Assembly: GCA_003151235.1 (NCBI GenBank)
Contig: PLWZ01000087.1
Location: forward strand, 62,001-126,000
From: Acidimicrobiaceae bacterium
GTDB lineage: Bacteria > Actinomycetota > Acidimicrobiia > Acidimicrobiales > RAAP-2
Direction of reading: 5' to 3'
Length of the DNA: 64,000 bases
A program made the translations under genes and the position numbers. The notes below the pieces were generated by a model. The model was not told the DNA's origin and did not search any database. It was given only the letters and a program-made list of their open reading frames with translations. Within the stretch, counting starts at the first letter, position 1, and the number at the start of each line of letters is the position of its first letter. Positions 33,893 to 42,645 of this stretch are shown here, in pieces.

Positions 33893-34867
33893 GTGCAATC
33901 GCATTCCCCCTCCTCGCTCGCCGCGCCCGCGCACGAGTCCCCGACCGGCGAAGAGCCGGTCGTCTCGGCGCGCGGCCTGGCCAAGCACTTCGACGAGCTG
34001 GTCGCCGTCGACAGCGTGGACTTCGACATCGCGAAGGGCGAGTCGTTCGGGTTCCTCGGCCCGAACGGCGCCGGGAAGACGTCCACGATGCGGATGATCG
34101 CCTGCATGTCGCCGAAGAGCGCCGGGACGCTGCGCGTCCTCGGGATGGACCCCGACACCGACGGGCCCGCGATCCGGGCTCGGATCGGTCTCGTGCCCCA
34201 GGAGGACACCCTCGACCTCCAGTTGACGGTGCTGGACAACCTGATGATCTACGGCCGCTACTTCGACCTCCCGAAGAAGGTCATACGCGAGCGGGCCCAG
34301 CGGCTGCTCGAGTTCGCCGAGCTCGGCGAGCGGGCCGCCGACACCGTCGAGCCGTTGTCGGGTGGCATGAAGCGCCGCCTCACCATCGCCCGGGCCCTCA
34401 TCTCCGAGCCCGACCTGCTCATCTTGGACGAGCCCACGACCGGTCTCGACCCCCAGGCCCGCCACCTCTTGTGGGACCGGCTGTACCGGCTGAAGCGCCA
34501 AGGCGTCACCCTCGTGATCACGACCCACTACATGGACGAGGCCGAGCAGCTCTGCGACCGCCTCGTCGTCATGGACAAGGGCCGCATCGCGGCCTTGGGC
34601 AGCCCGGCCGAGCTGATCGAGCAGTACTCGACGCGCGAGGTCCTCGAGCTCCGGTTCCACGGCGGAGAGGCACCCGTCGAACGACTCGAAGGGATCGCCG
34701 ATCGGGCCGAGGTGCTCCCGGACCGGGTGCTCCTCTACTCCTCCGACGGCGACCGCGCCCTCGAGGAGGTGCGGGCCCGGGGGATCGACCCGCTGAATTC
34801 ACTGGTCCGGCGCTCGACGCTCGAGGACGTGTTCCTCTCGTTGACCGGTCGGACGCTCGTCGACTGA
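33893..34867 (+). CDS. ABC-2 exporter ATPase (DrrA/NodI-like)
   Basis: A 324-residue ATPase with Walker A GPNGAGKTS, signature LSGGMKRRL, Walker B LLILDEPTTGLD and the switch His in TTHYMDEAE. About 90 residues follow the ATPase core, as in DrrA and NodI proteins. It pairs with two different ABC-2 permeases downstream (16 bp gap, then a 3-bp overlap) to make an exporter for a lipid, polyketide or polysaccharide. GTG 33893 is preferred; a TTG three codons earlier is also in frame. Confidence 0.9.
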   Translation: MQSHSPSSLAAPAHESPTGEEPVVSARGLAKHFDELVAVDSVDFDIAKGESFGFLGPNGAGKTSTMRMIACMSPKSAGTLRVLGMDPDTDGPAIRARIGLVPQEDTLDLQLTVLDNLMIYGRYFDLPKKVIRERAQRLLEFAELGERAADTVEPLSGGMKRRLTIARALISEPDLLILDEPTTGLDPQARHLLWDRLYRLKRQGVTLVITTHYMDEAEQLCDRLVVMDKGRIAALGSPAELIEQYSTREVLELRFHGGEAPVERLEGIADRAEVLPDRVLLYSSDGDRALEEVRARGIDPLNSLVRRSTLEDVFLSLTGRTLVD

Positions 34868-34883
34868 TTGGGGGGTTTCGGTC

Positions 34884-35702
34884 GTGACGACCGATCTCGA
34901 GACCTGGGGGATGGACACCGCGCACGGTACCCGGCTGCCGCCGACCCTGCGCGTGCTCCGGTACCACTTCTACACGTACATGCGGACGTGGCGGTCGTCG
35001 CTCACGACCAGCTTCCTCGCGCCCGTCCTGTACCTGGCCGCCATGGGCGTCGGGCTCGGGTCCCTGATCAACAAACACGTCGGCACGGTCGATCACGTGC
35101 GCTACCTCAGCTTCGTCGCGCCCGGCCTTCTTGCCGCGAGCGCCATGCAGGTCGCCGCAAGCGACTCGATGTACCCGGTGATGGCGGCCATCAAGTGGAT
35201 CCGGACCTACTACGCCATGCTCGCGACCCCGCTCCGAGTGCTCGACGTCCTCCTCGGCCACTTCGCATGGGTCACGGTGCGCCTGGTCCTGACCGCCGTC
35301 ACCTATCTCGGGGTGATGGCCGCCTTCGGCACCGTGCACTCGCCGCTGGCGCTCTTGGCGGTGCCGGTCGGCGTGTTGACCGGGTTGGCATTCTCGGGGG
35401 TCATCTCCGCGTTCGCGGCGACCCAGGAGAACGACCAGGGCTTCGCCACGATCTCGCGCATGGGCCTCATCCCGCTGTTCCTCTTGTCCGGCACCTTCTT
35501 CCCGTTGACCCAGCTGCCCGGGTGGATGCACCCGGTCGCGTACGCCACCCCGCTGTACCACGGGGTCGATCTGTGCCGGATGCTGGTGCTCGGGCGCGTC
35601 GACTGGATCTCGGCCATGTGGGATGCCGTGTACCTGGTCGGGCTGAGCGCCCTCGGGTTGCTGCTCGCCCGCCGGCTGTTCGCGAAGCGGTTGGTGGTCT
35701 GA
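34884..35702 (+). CDS. ABC-2 type exporter permease 1
   Basis: A 272-residue membrane protein with about six hydrophobic helices and the ABC-2 signature region: PLFLLSGTFFPLTQLPGWMHPVAYATPLYHGVDLCR. That motif is typical of NodJ/DrrB permeases. The start is GTG at 34884 after a G-rich ribosome site. It overlaps the second permease by 3 bp (TGATG context). With the ATPase it should form half of a heteromeric membrane channel. Confidence 0.88.
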   Translation: MTTDLETWGMDTAHGTRLPPTLRVLRYHFYTYMRTWRSSLTTSFLAPVLYLAAMGVGLGSLINKHVGTVDHVRYLSFVAPGLLAASAMQVAASDSMYPVMAAIKWIRTYYAMLATPLRVLDVLLGHFAWVTVRLVLTAVTYLGVMAAFGTVHSPLALLAVPVGVLTGLAFSGVISAFAATQENDQGFATISRMGLIPLFLLSGTFFPLTQLPGWMHPVAYATPLYHGVDLCRMLVLGRVDWISAMWDAVYLVGLSALGLLLARRLFAKRLVV

Positions 35703-36553
35703 TGGCTCGCACGGACTCGGGACCGACCGCCGTGGCCACGAGGGACCTCTTCTCGCCGTCGGTGCCCCGGATCACCCCGCTGGCCTTCTTCGGGCTCTCG
35801 AGGGCGAAACGAGTGTTCCAGCGCAACGTGGTCGTCTACCGCCGCGGCTGGAAGTTCATCGTCTCGGGCTTCTTCGAGCCCTTCTTCTATCTCGTCTCGA
35901 TCGGCCTCGGGCTGAGCAAGCTCGTCGGCTCGGTCCACCTCGACGGCCACCCCTTCCCGTACACGGTCTTCGTGGCGCCCGGGCTGTTGGCCGCCTCGGC
36001 GATGAACGGCGCCATCTTCGACTGCACGTTCAAGATCTTCTTCCAGCTGAAGATCATGAAGACGTACGACTCGATGCTGGCCACGCCGTTGGGACCGCGC
36101 GACGTGGCGCTCGGGGAGCTGTTGTGGGCCCTCGCCAGAGGAACGCTGTACTCGGGGGTGTTCATGTGCGTGATGGCCGGGTTCGGCTATGTGGCCACCC
36201 CGTGGATCGTCCTGTGCCTCCCGGGGGCGCTCTGCATCAGCTTCGGCTTCGCCGGTGTCGGGATGGCCGGAACGTCCTACATGCGCAGCTGGCAGGACTT
36301 CGACTACGTCTTTTTGGCCGCGCTGCCGTTGTTCTTGTTCTCGGCGACCTTCTACCCGTTGGGCGTCTACCCGGGCTGGTTGCAGGTCGTCGTCCGCTGT
36401 TCGCCGCTCTATCAGGGCGTGGCCCTGTTGCGGGGCCTCGATCTCGGCCTGTTCACCTGGTCACTACTCGGCCACGTCGCCTACCTGCTCACCATGGGAA
36501 CGGTCGGGCTCCGGATCACCGCGAAGCGCCTGGCCACTCTCGTACTGCCGTAG
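35702..36553 (+). CDS. ABC-2 type exporter permease 2
   Basis: A 283-residue homologue of permease 1 with the equivalent motif PLFLFSATFYPLGVYPGWLQVVVRCSPLYQGVALLRG. A charged cytoplasmic segment of about 45 residues precedes the first helix, including RNVVVYRRGW. The two permeases share fold and motif but differ widely in sequence, as expected for a heterodimer. ATG 35702 shares its first base with the stop of permease 1. It ends the operon; a weak nested repeat begins at its stop codon. Confidence 0.88.
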   Translation: MARTDSGPTAVATRDLFSPSVPRITPLAFFGLSRAKRVFQRNVVVYRRGWKFIVSGFFEPFFYLVSIGLGLSKLVGSVHLDGHPFPYTVFVAPGLLAASAMNGAIFDCTFKIFFQLKIMKTYDSMLATPLGPRDVALGELLWALARGTLYSGVFMCVMAGFGYVATPWIVLCLPGALCISFGFAGVGMAGTSYMRSWQDFDYVFLAALPLFLFSATFYPLGVYPGWLQVVVRCSPLYQGVALLRGLDLGLFTWSLLGHVAYLLTMGTVGLRITAKRLATLVLP

Positions 36554-36608
36554 AGGGTTCGGATTCGGAGACGGGGTGGACGATCCCGGTGATCGGACAG
36601 CACCCTCT
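36552..36608 (+). terminator. Weak nested inverted repeat at the ABC-2 operon end
   Basis: AGAGGGT (36552-36558) and ACCCTCT (36602-36608) are exact inverted repeats around an inner CGATC/GATCG hairpin (36581-36595). The outer loop is long and there is no T-run, so termination here is only a possibility. Confidence 0.3.
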
Positions 36609-37136
36609 GGCCAAGGTCGCACGGCGGGCGCTCCAGGGCAGACCCGGTGTTTGGGAACGTGCGACCGGACATGCGGGTGGAGTCTCCAGGTACGGAAACG
36701 ACCGATGGGTGAGATGGTCTGTCCCGCGTCCATGGGGTGGTCCGGGTCGCGCGGCTCGGGACCTGGTCCGGGTGCGCGACGGCGCAGGCGGCCCCGCCGG
36801 GCCATGGGGCCCGACGGACGCGATCGGCCGCGGCGCCCGGTCGATTCGACCCAGCACTCTCGTCGAGAGGCCGCGCCGAACAGCGATTTCTCGGCCCCGG
36901 ATCCGGCTAGACGAGACGTGACTCCTGGCGGTAAACGGACCAGCCGACCCTCGCAGCGACACCCCCTGTCCTGGTCAAAGCGTCGCGCTCCGCGCCGGCT
37001 CATGGCATTGGGACTTTCGTCGTCTGAACTGGCGGTTGGCTTGTACGCGTCGGCGGAGAAACCACTCCGCTATCCCTGGACCAGGCACACCGGCTCAGCT
37101 ACACTCCGGCCAAAATCACTTCGGGGGGTTCAGTAA
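36554..37136. other. 583-bp gap upstream of the CWB2 surface-protein gene
   Basis: No gene can be supported here. Open frames on both strands are Arg/Pro-rich and have no ribosome site or recognisable domain. The last 60 bp hold a promoter for the next gene. I looked for known long leaders of cell-wall genes, in particular the c-di-AMP (ydaO) riboswitch, and did not find its conserved blocks. A decayed gene or an unknown leader remain possible. Confidence 0.45.
37077..37105 (+). promoter_or_regulatory. Promoter of the CWB2 surface-protein gene
   Basis: TGGACC at 37077-37082 and TACACT at 37100-37105 are 17 bp apart, each matching four of six consensus bases. Transcription would begin near 37112, leaving about 25 bases that include a GGGGGG ribosome site before ATG 37137. 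Confidence 0.5.
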
Positions 37137-39749
37137 ATGCTCAAGTCGATAGTCCGGCCCTTCGCCGTCGTTCTGGCATTCGCTTCGCTAGTGGGCGCAT
37201 CGGTGGGAGTCGGTATCGGGTTCTCGCCGGCCGGTGCCGTCGCGAGCATGTCCTTTGTCAGCGTTCCCACCGGCGAAATAGCCGGACAGGTGTTCTCGTC
37301 GTTCACGCCCGAGGTCAACGTCGCCGACGAGTCGAGCACCTTCTCGGTCACCTTCTCGATCACTTCTGGCACCGGGACGCCCGGTGCCGTCCTCACCTGT
37401 GCCGGTACCGGCACGAACGGTGACACGTTCGCGTTTACTGCTCAGACCAGTCCGGTTGCGGCAAACGGATGCTCGATCAACGAAGACGGGACCGGCTACA
37501 CCCTCACGGCCAGCGAGGCTCCGCAAGGGGGCACTGCGGTGTCGAGTCCTGGCTTCAACGTGACCGGTGGGGCCACCCAGCTGCAGTTCACGGCCGCGCC
37601 GACGTCTACTCCCGCCGGCCAAATCCTGAGTGGGAGCCTGTCGGTCGAGCTCGAGGACATGCACGGGAACATCGTGAACACGGGGACCCAGTCGACCGAC
37701 ACCATCTCGATCCAGATCGCCAGCGGCCCGCCCGGTGCCACCCTCACCTGCGCCCCGCGGCCGGCAAGCGGCGGATCGGTCGGGTTCTTTAGTTGCACCA
37801 TCAACAAGGTCGGGTTGTACACGCTCGAGGCGACCGATCTCACCAATCCGTTCATCTCGCCGGCCTTCAGCAGCCCGCTGTTCGCGGCGATTCCCATTAC
37901 GCCCGGTCCGGAAACCCAGCTGGCCTTCACGACCTCGCCGGCGCTCAACTCGACCGTTCCGCTGGGGCCCGGGACGTTCCCGATCGTCGTGGCCGTGGAA
38001 GACGCCTTCGGCAACGTCGAGACCGGCGACAGCACCGACGCCATAACGGTTGCCTTCGCGCCCGGCGGCAATCCCGGTGCTGCGACGCTGACCTGCCCCG
38101 ATGCCAATGTGCTCACCGTCACTGCCGGCGTGGCCAACTTCTCCGCGCCCGGATGCGCCATCAGTGCGACCGGCACCGGCTACCAGCTGGAAGCGACCGA
38201 CACCAACACGAACACCCCAGCCTTCACGCAGTTCTTCAACGTCAACACGGTCGTCATCCCGCCCAACGTCACCACGCTGCCTGCGAGCCCAGTCAGCTCG
38301 ACCGGAGCGACACTCAACGGGAGTCTCAACCCCGGTGGCGCCGTGCAGAGCTGCAGCTACCTCTACGGCACGAACCCAAGCCTGATCGGCGCGCTGTCGA
38401 CGGGGGCCATCAACTCCTTCCCGCTCTCGATCCCGGTTGCGGTGACGATCCCGGTTGGAAGCCTGCTGCCCAACACCACCTACTACTTCCAGCTCGTCTG
38501 CAGTGACGGCAGCGGCGCGATCCTCAGCTTCACGACGCCGTTCACCGGCTTCGTGACGACGACGGTGGCCACGCCCGTCAGCACGACGACCGCGACCCTC
38601 AACGGGACAGTGAACCCGGGTGGCGTCGTGGTGTCGTGCAGCTACCTCTACAGCACCGCCAGCAACCTCGCCGGTGCGTTGAGCACCGGAACGGTGTTCA
38701 CCTCGGCATCGGTCACGCCCGTTTCGGTGCCGTTCCCTGTTGCGGGCCTGCAGTCGGGGACCACCTACTACTACGAGCTCGTCTGCTCCAACGGAACCGG
38801 CGGAATCCTCAGCTTCAGAACCGCCGCGAGCGGCACCCCGCCGCTCATCACGATCTTCGGTCCGGACGCAATCGGTACGTCGATCGCAACCTCGCAGTAC
38901 GAGCTCCCGACGCCCGGCTCCGCGCCGGTCGTCGTGCTCGCTCGCTCGGACTTCTTCGCCGACGCGTTGACCGGGGGCCCGCTTGCGGCCTTCTTCGGCG
39001 GCCCACTCCTGATCACCCCGGGGACGCCGCTGTCGCTCGGACTCGATCCGAGGGTCCTGGCTGAGATCCAGCGGGTGCTCGTACCGGGCGGCACCGTCTA
39101 CATCCTGGGCGGCACGCAGGCGCTCAGCCCGTGGATCGACCTGCAGCTGGCCAACCTCGGTTACGTGACCCACCGAGTCGCGGGAGCCAACCAGAACGGC
39201 ACTGCCGTCGCCGTCGCCGGCGTGCTCGGCAACCCCTCGACGATCTTCGAGGCCACCGGGTTGTCGTTCCAGGACGCATTGTCTGCCGTGCCGGCAGCGA
39301 TCCTCACCCACGGGGCGATCCTGTTGACCAATGGCGCCACCCAGTCGCCGGAGACGGCCGCCTACCTGGCCGCGTTCCCGGGCGACACCCGGTACGCCAT
39401 CGGTGGCGCGCTGGCCGCTGGCGGGGCTGACCCGACCGCGACCGACATCGCCGGCTCCGACCTCTACGGAACCTCCGCCGCAGTGGCGCAGACGTTCTTC
39501 GGGTCCGGCGTGCACGCCTTCGCAATCGCGACCGGCGCGAGCTACCAGGACGCCCTCGGCGGCGGGGTCTTCATCACAACCGGTGGCAGGGTCGGCCCGA
39601 TGCTGTTGGTGGCGCCGAACGTGCCCCTCCCGCCGTCGATCGCCGCCTACCTGGCCACGCTGGGCCCGTCGACGCAGGGTTACGCCTTCGGCGGCGTGCT
39701 GGCCATCTCGGTGGCAGTGCTCGGCGCCGTCCAGGCCGCGATCGGATAG
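37137..39749 (+). CDS. Secreted cell-wall-binding-repeat (CWB2) protein with Ig/Fn3-like repeats
   Basis: An 870-residue exported surface protein. Residues 1-36 are a signal peptide with a cut site near AGAVA. Three Ig-like repeats of about 100 residues follow, each with a pair of Cys (TLTC and a later C near 'SC' or 'GCAI'). Two tandem Fn3-like repeats come next, at about 376-470 and 471-568, each containing LNG, NPGG, SCSYLY and TTYY segments. The last 300 residues are three cell-wall-binding-2 repeats (VVLARSDFFADAL, YILGG, EATGLSFQDALSA, YAIGG, IATGASYQDALGG, YAFGG). CWB2 domains attach non-covalently to anionic wall polymers. It stands alone between a promoter and a strong terminator. 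Function is likely adhesion or surface coating. Confidence 0.9.
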   Translation: MLKSIVRPFAVVLAFASLVGASVGVGIGFSPAGAVASMSFVSVPTGEIAGQVFSSFTPEVNVADESSTFSVTFSITSGTGTPGAVLTCAGTGTNGDTFAFTAQTSPVAANGCSINEDGTGYTLTASEAPQGGTAVSSPGFNVTGGATQLQFTAAPTSTPAGQILSGSLSVELEDMHGNIVNTGTQSTDTISIQIASGPPGATLTCAPRPASGGSVGFFSCTINKVGLYTLEATDLTNPFISPAFSSPLFAAIPITPGPETQLAFTTSPALNSTVPLGPGTFPIVVAVEDAFGNVETGDSTDAITVAFAPGGNPGAATLTCPDANVLTVTAGVANFSAPGCAISATGTGYQLEATDTNTNTPAFTQFFNVNTVVIPPNVTTLPASPVSSTGATLNGSLNPGGAVQSCSYLYGTNPSLIGALSTGAINSFPLSIPVAVTIPVGSLLPNTTYYFQLVCSDGSGAILSFTTPFTGFVTTTVATPVSTTTATLNGTVNPGGVVVSCSYLYSTASNLAGALSTGTVFTSASVTPVSVPFPVAGLQSGTTYYYELVCSNGTGGILSFRTAASGTPPLITIFGPDAIGTSIATSQYELPTPGSAPVVVLARSDFFADALTGGPLAAFFGGPLLITPGTPLSLGLDPRVLAEIQRVLVPGGTVYILGGTQALSPWIDLQLANLGYVTHRVAGANQNGTAVAVAGVLGNPSTIFEATGLSFQDALSAVPAAILTHGAILLTNGATQSPETAAYLAAFPGDTRYAIGGALAAGGADPTATDIAGSDLYGTSAAVAQTFFGSGVHAFAIATGASYQDALGGGVFITTGGRVGPMLLVAPNVPLPPSIAAYLATLGPSTQGYAFGGVLAISVAVLGAVQAAIG

Positions 39750-39762
39750 GACGAATCCCTAG

Positions 39763-39791
39763 GCGGGGGCGGCGTTGATCGCCGCCCCCGC
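39763..39791 (+). terminator. Strong transcription terminator hairpin
   Basis: Twelve perfect GC-rich pairs, GCGGGGGCGGCG with CGCCGCCCCCGC, close a 5-base loop TTGAT, 13 bp after the CWB2 stop codon. There is no T-run, as is frequent in high-GC actinobacteria. It is the strongest hairpin I noticed in the window. Confidence 0.75.
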
Positions 39792-39810
39792 TGACGGGTT
39801 ACCGGTCGGG

Positions 39811-39921
39811 TCAGACGGGCGATTCGGGCGACCCGTGCCGCACCCACCAGATGCAGAACCCGGCTGGGTAGGTACTGGCCAGGCCCTCCTTGGCGCCCGA
39901 CAGGAACCGGCAGTCGGCCAC
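39811..39921 (-). CDS. Possible small ORF, 36 residues
   Basis: A minus-strand frame from GTG 39921 to TGA 39811 lies in the gap between the CWB2 gene and the SDR. Its codons end almost always in G or C, like real genes here, and the product contains GFCIWWVRHG. AAGG sits only two bases before the GTG, a poor ribosome site. The frame continues upstream without a better start. I do not recognise the peptide; it may be a remnant of a larger gene. Confidence 0.2.
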   Translation of the reverse strand: MADCRFLSGAKEGLASTYPAGFCIWWVRHGSPESPV

Positions 39922-39990
39922 AGCCTTGATCGGGCCCGGACGAACGGAACCGGGGGAACCTGGGCGGACCCCGCTGGGGCAGGAGGGGGC

Positions 39991-40767
39991 ATGGAGCTCG
40001 AGTTCGACGGAAAGACCGTCCTTGTGACGGGGGGTTCTGACGGCCTCGGCCGGGCCCTGTGCCACCGGCTGGTCGCTGAGGGGGCCACCGTCGCGTTCTG
40101 CGGGCGGGACGCCGAACGGATCGAGGCGACAAGGTCGTCGTTGGAGGCCGCCGGAGGTGACGTTCTCGGGGTGTCGGCCGATGTCACCAAGGCCGAGGAC
40201 ATCGCTCGCTTCGTCGAGGCGGCGCTCGAGCGCTGGGGCAGGATCGACGGTGTCGTGAACAACGCCGGGAAGAGCGCGGCCAAGCCTCTGACCGACACCA
40301 CCGATGAGGACTTCGACGGCGACCTCTCGTTGAAGCTGTACGCAGCCGCCCGGCTGTGCCGGATGACCCTCGACCACCTCGGGAAACAGGGTGGATCGAT
40401 TGTGAACGTCCTGGCCATTGGCGGGAAGACGCCCGGTGCAGGTTCGATGCCCACGTCGGTGTCGCGGGCCGCGGGCATGGCCCTGACGAAGGCCCTGTCC
40501 AAGGAGGCCGGCCCCCGCGACGTCCGGGTCAACGCGGTGCTTATCGGACTGGTCGAGAGCGGCCAATGGGACCGGCTCGCCGAGGCGAGCGGCACGAGCG
40601 TCGAGCAGCTCTACGAGAACATGGCCAAGAATTCGGGCATCCCACTCGGCCGGGTCGGTCGGGCCTCGGAGTTCGCCGATCTGGTGGCGTTCTTGTTGTC
40701 GCCGCGGGCCTCGTACGTGACCGGGACGGCCATCAACCTCGACGGCGGCCTCTGCGCGGTGGTCTGA
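39991..40767 (+). CDS. SDR-fold protein lacking the catalytic Ser-Tyr-Lys
   Basis: A 258-residue SDR with intact cofactor motif TGGSDGLG and NNAG. At the active site, however, the Ser position reads NVLAIGG (Ala), and the usual YxxxK reads TSVSR, so both Tyr and Lys are replaced. The rest of the protein, ending INLDGGL, is well kept, and catalysis may use other residues or be lost in favour of binding. AGGAGGGGG precedes ATG 39991. It ends 7 bp before the biotinyl-carboxyltransferase fusion, so the two are likely co-expressed. Confidence 0.85.
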   Translation: MELEFDGKTVLVTGGSDGLGRALCHRLVAEGATVAFCGRDAERIEATRSSLEAAGGDVLGVSADVTKAEDIARFVEAALERWGRIDGVVNNAGKSAAKPLTDTTDEDFDGDLSLKLYAAARLCRMTLDHLGKQGGSIVNVLAIGGKTPGAGSMPTSVSRAAGMALTKALSKEAGPRDVRVNAVLIGLVESGQWDRLAEASGTSVEQLYENMAKNSGIPLGRVGRASEFADLVAFLLSPRASYVTGTAINLDGGLCAVV

Positions 40768-40774
40768 TCGGGCC

Positions 40775-42616
40775 ATGACCGAGATCGCTGCGGACTTGGT
40801 GGTCGCTGTGGCTCCGCTCCAGGGAACGGTGGTCTCGGTCCCGGTCGTGGCCGGCGACGCCGTGGCCGCGGGCCAGACGTTGTGCGTCCTCGAGTCCATG
40901 AAGATGGAGCACGTCGTCGAGTCGCCGACGAGCGGGAGGGTGCGCGAGGTGATGCCGAGCGCCGGGGACACGGTCGAGAAGGGGGACCGGCTCGTCGTCA
41001 TCGAACCCGGTGAGATCGCAAACGATGCGGTGGCACCCGAGGTCGCTCCATCCGGCGGCATCCGCCCCGAGCTGGCCGAGCTCAGAACCAGGCGCGAGGC
41101 CCTTTTGGACGAGAGCCGGCCCGAGTCCATGGAGCGCCGGCACGGGACAGGACACCGGAGCGCCCGGGAGAACCTGGCCGACCTGTGCGATCCGGGATCG
41201 TTCGTCGAATACGGCGCGCTGGTGGTGGCGGCCCAGCGTCGCCGCAGGTCGATCGAGGAGTTGATCGAGCGGACCCCCGGAGATGGGCTGGTCGGCGGCA
41301 TCGCCCGGGTGAACGGGGAGGTCTTCGGGCCCGATCGGGCGCGGTGCGCCGTCATCTCGTACGACTACACGGTGCTGGCCGGGACCCAGGGCCACATGAA
41401 CCACCGCAAGAAGGACCGGTTGTTCGACGTGATCGAGCGGCTCCGTCTCCCGCTGGTCCTGTTCGCAGAGGGCGGCGGAGGGCGCCCCGGGGACACCGAC
41501 GGGGCGTCGGTCACCGGGCTCGACACCGAGGCGTTCGCCTTGTTCGCCAGACTGAGCGGGCTCGTCCCGATGGTCGGCGTGGTCGGCGGACGGTGCTTCG
41601 CCGGCAACGCGGCGCTGCTCGGCTGTTGCGACGTGATCATCGCGACGGCCGACACCAACCTCGGCATGGGCGGCCCGGCGATGATCGAGGGCGGGGGGTT
41701 GGGGGTGTTCCCGCCAGAAGCCATCGGGCCGCTGTCGGTGCAGGTGGAGAACGGGGTCGTCGACGTCGCAGTTGCAGACGACGTCGAGGCGGTGGAAATG
41801 GCGAAGCGCTATCTCTCCTACTTCCAGGGCTCGCTCACCGAGTGGGAGTGCTCCGACCAGGACGCGTTGCGGTCCTGCGTGCCCGAGGACCGTCGCCGCG
41901 TCTATGACGTGCACTCGGTCATCGACGTGCTGGCCGACGCCGGCTCGGTTCTCGAGCTGCGCCCCTCCTACGGGCTGGCCATGGTCACGGCGCTGGCGCG
42001 CCTGGAGGGCCGCGCCGTCGGCATCGTGGCCAACAACCCGATGCACCTGGCCGGTGCGATCGACGGTCCCGCGGCGAACAAGGCGGCCCGATTCCTCCAG
42101 CTCTGCGACGCCCACGACCTGCCGGTCGTCTTCTTGTGCGACACGCCGGGCTTCATGGTCGGTCCCGAGGCCGAGGAGGCGGCACTGGTGAGGCACGCCG
42201 GGCGCCTGTTCGTGACCGGGGCCAGCCTGACCGTCCCGTTCTGCACCGTCGTGCTGCGCAAGGGCTACGGGCTCGGGGCCCAGGCGATGGCCGGGGGGAG
42301 CTTCCGGGAGCCGCTGTGGATCGGCTCGTGGCCGACCGGCGAGTTCGGCGGCATGGGGCTCGAGGGCGCGGTCAGGCTCGGGTATCGCCGGGAGCTCGAG
42401 GCGGTCGAGGACTCGGCCGAGCGCGAGGCCCTCTTCCAGACGATGGTGGAGCGCTCCTACACGATCGGCAAGGCGATCAACGTGGCCAGCTACTTCGAGA
42501 TCGACGACGTCATCGACCCAGCCGAGACCCGACAGCGGCTGAGCTCGGTCTTCGCCGCCGCGCCGCCGCCACCGGTGCGAACGGGCAAGAAGCGCCCGGT
42601 GGTCGACCCGTGGTGA
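40775..42616 (+). CDS. Biotinyl domain-carboxyltransferase fusion (acyl-CoA carboxylase)
   Basis: A 613-residue protein. Residues 8-77 are a biotinyl carrier domain with ESMKMEH, the Lys being biotinylated. Residues from about 95 to 590 are a carboxyltransferase of the AccD/PccB type, with oxyanion-hole glycines in segments such as AEGGGGRPGD and GGRCFAGNAALLGCCD in the first half and CDTPGFMVG plus RKGYGLGAQAM in the second. In most actinobacteria the carrier is fused to biotin carboxylase instead. Here a separate carboxylase subunit must be supplied from elsewhere. The substrate acyl-CoA is unknown. Confidence 0.88.
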   Translation: MTEIAADLVVAVAPLQGTVVSVPVVAGDAVAAGQTLCVLESMKMEHVVESPTSGRVREVMPSAGDTVEKGDRLVVIEPGEIANDAVAPEVAPSGGIRPELAELRTRREALLDESRPESMERRHGTGHRSARENLADLCDPGSFVEYGALVVAAQRRRRSIEELIERTPGDGLVGGIARVNGEVFGPDRARCAVISYDYTVLAGTQGHMNHRKKDRLFDVIERLRLPLVLFAEGGGGRPGDTDGASVTGLDTEAFALFARLSGLVPMVGVVGGRCFAGNAALLGCCDVIIATADTNLGMGGPAMIEGGGLGVFPPEAIGPLSVQVENGVVDVAVADDVEAVEMAKRYLSYFQGSLTEWECSDQDALRSCVPEDRRRVYDVHSVIDVLADAGSVLELRPSYGLAMVTALARLEGRAVGIVANNPMHLAGAIDGPAANKAARFLQLCDAHDLPVVFLCDTPGFMVGPEAEEAALVRHAGRLFVTGASLTVPFCTVVLRKGYGLGAQAMAGGSFREPLWIGSWPTGEFGGMGLEGAVRLGYRRELEAVEDSAEREALFQTMVERSYTIGKAINVASYFEIDDVIDPAETRQRLSSVFAAAPPPPVRTGKKRPVVDPW

Positions 42617-42645
42617 TGACGGCCGCCCGGGGGAAAGCCATGTCC

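Noticed and set aside
36554-37136. c-di-AMP (ydaO) riboswitch before the surface-protein gene
   Set aside because: Such leaders often precede wall genes in actinobacteria, but the conserved blocks are missing here.
37188-39515. 775-codon open frame on - over the surface protein
   Set aside because: The plus-strand product has a signal peptide and clear CWB2 repeats; the minus frame is Arg/Gly/Asp-rich filler.
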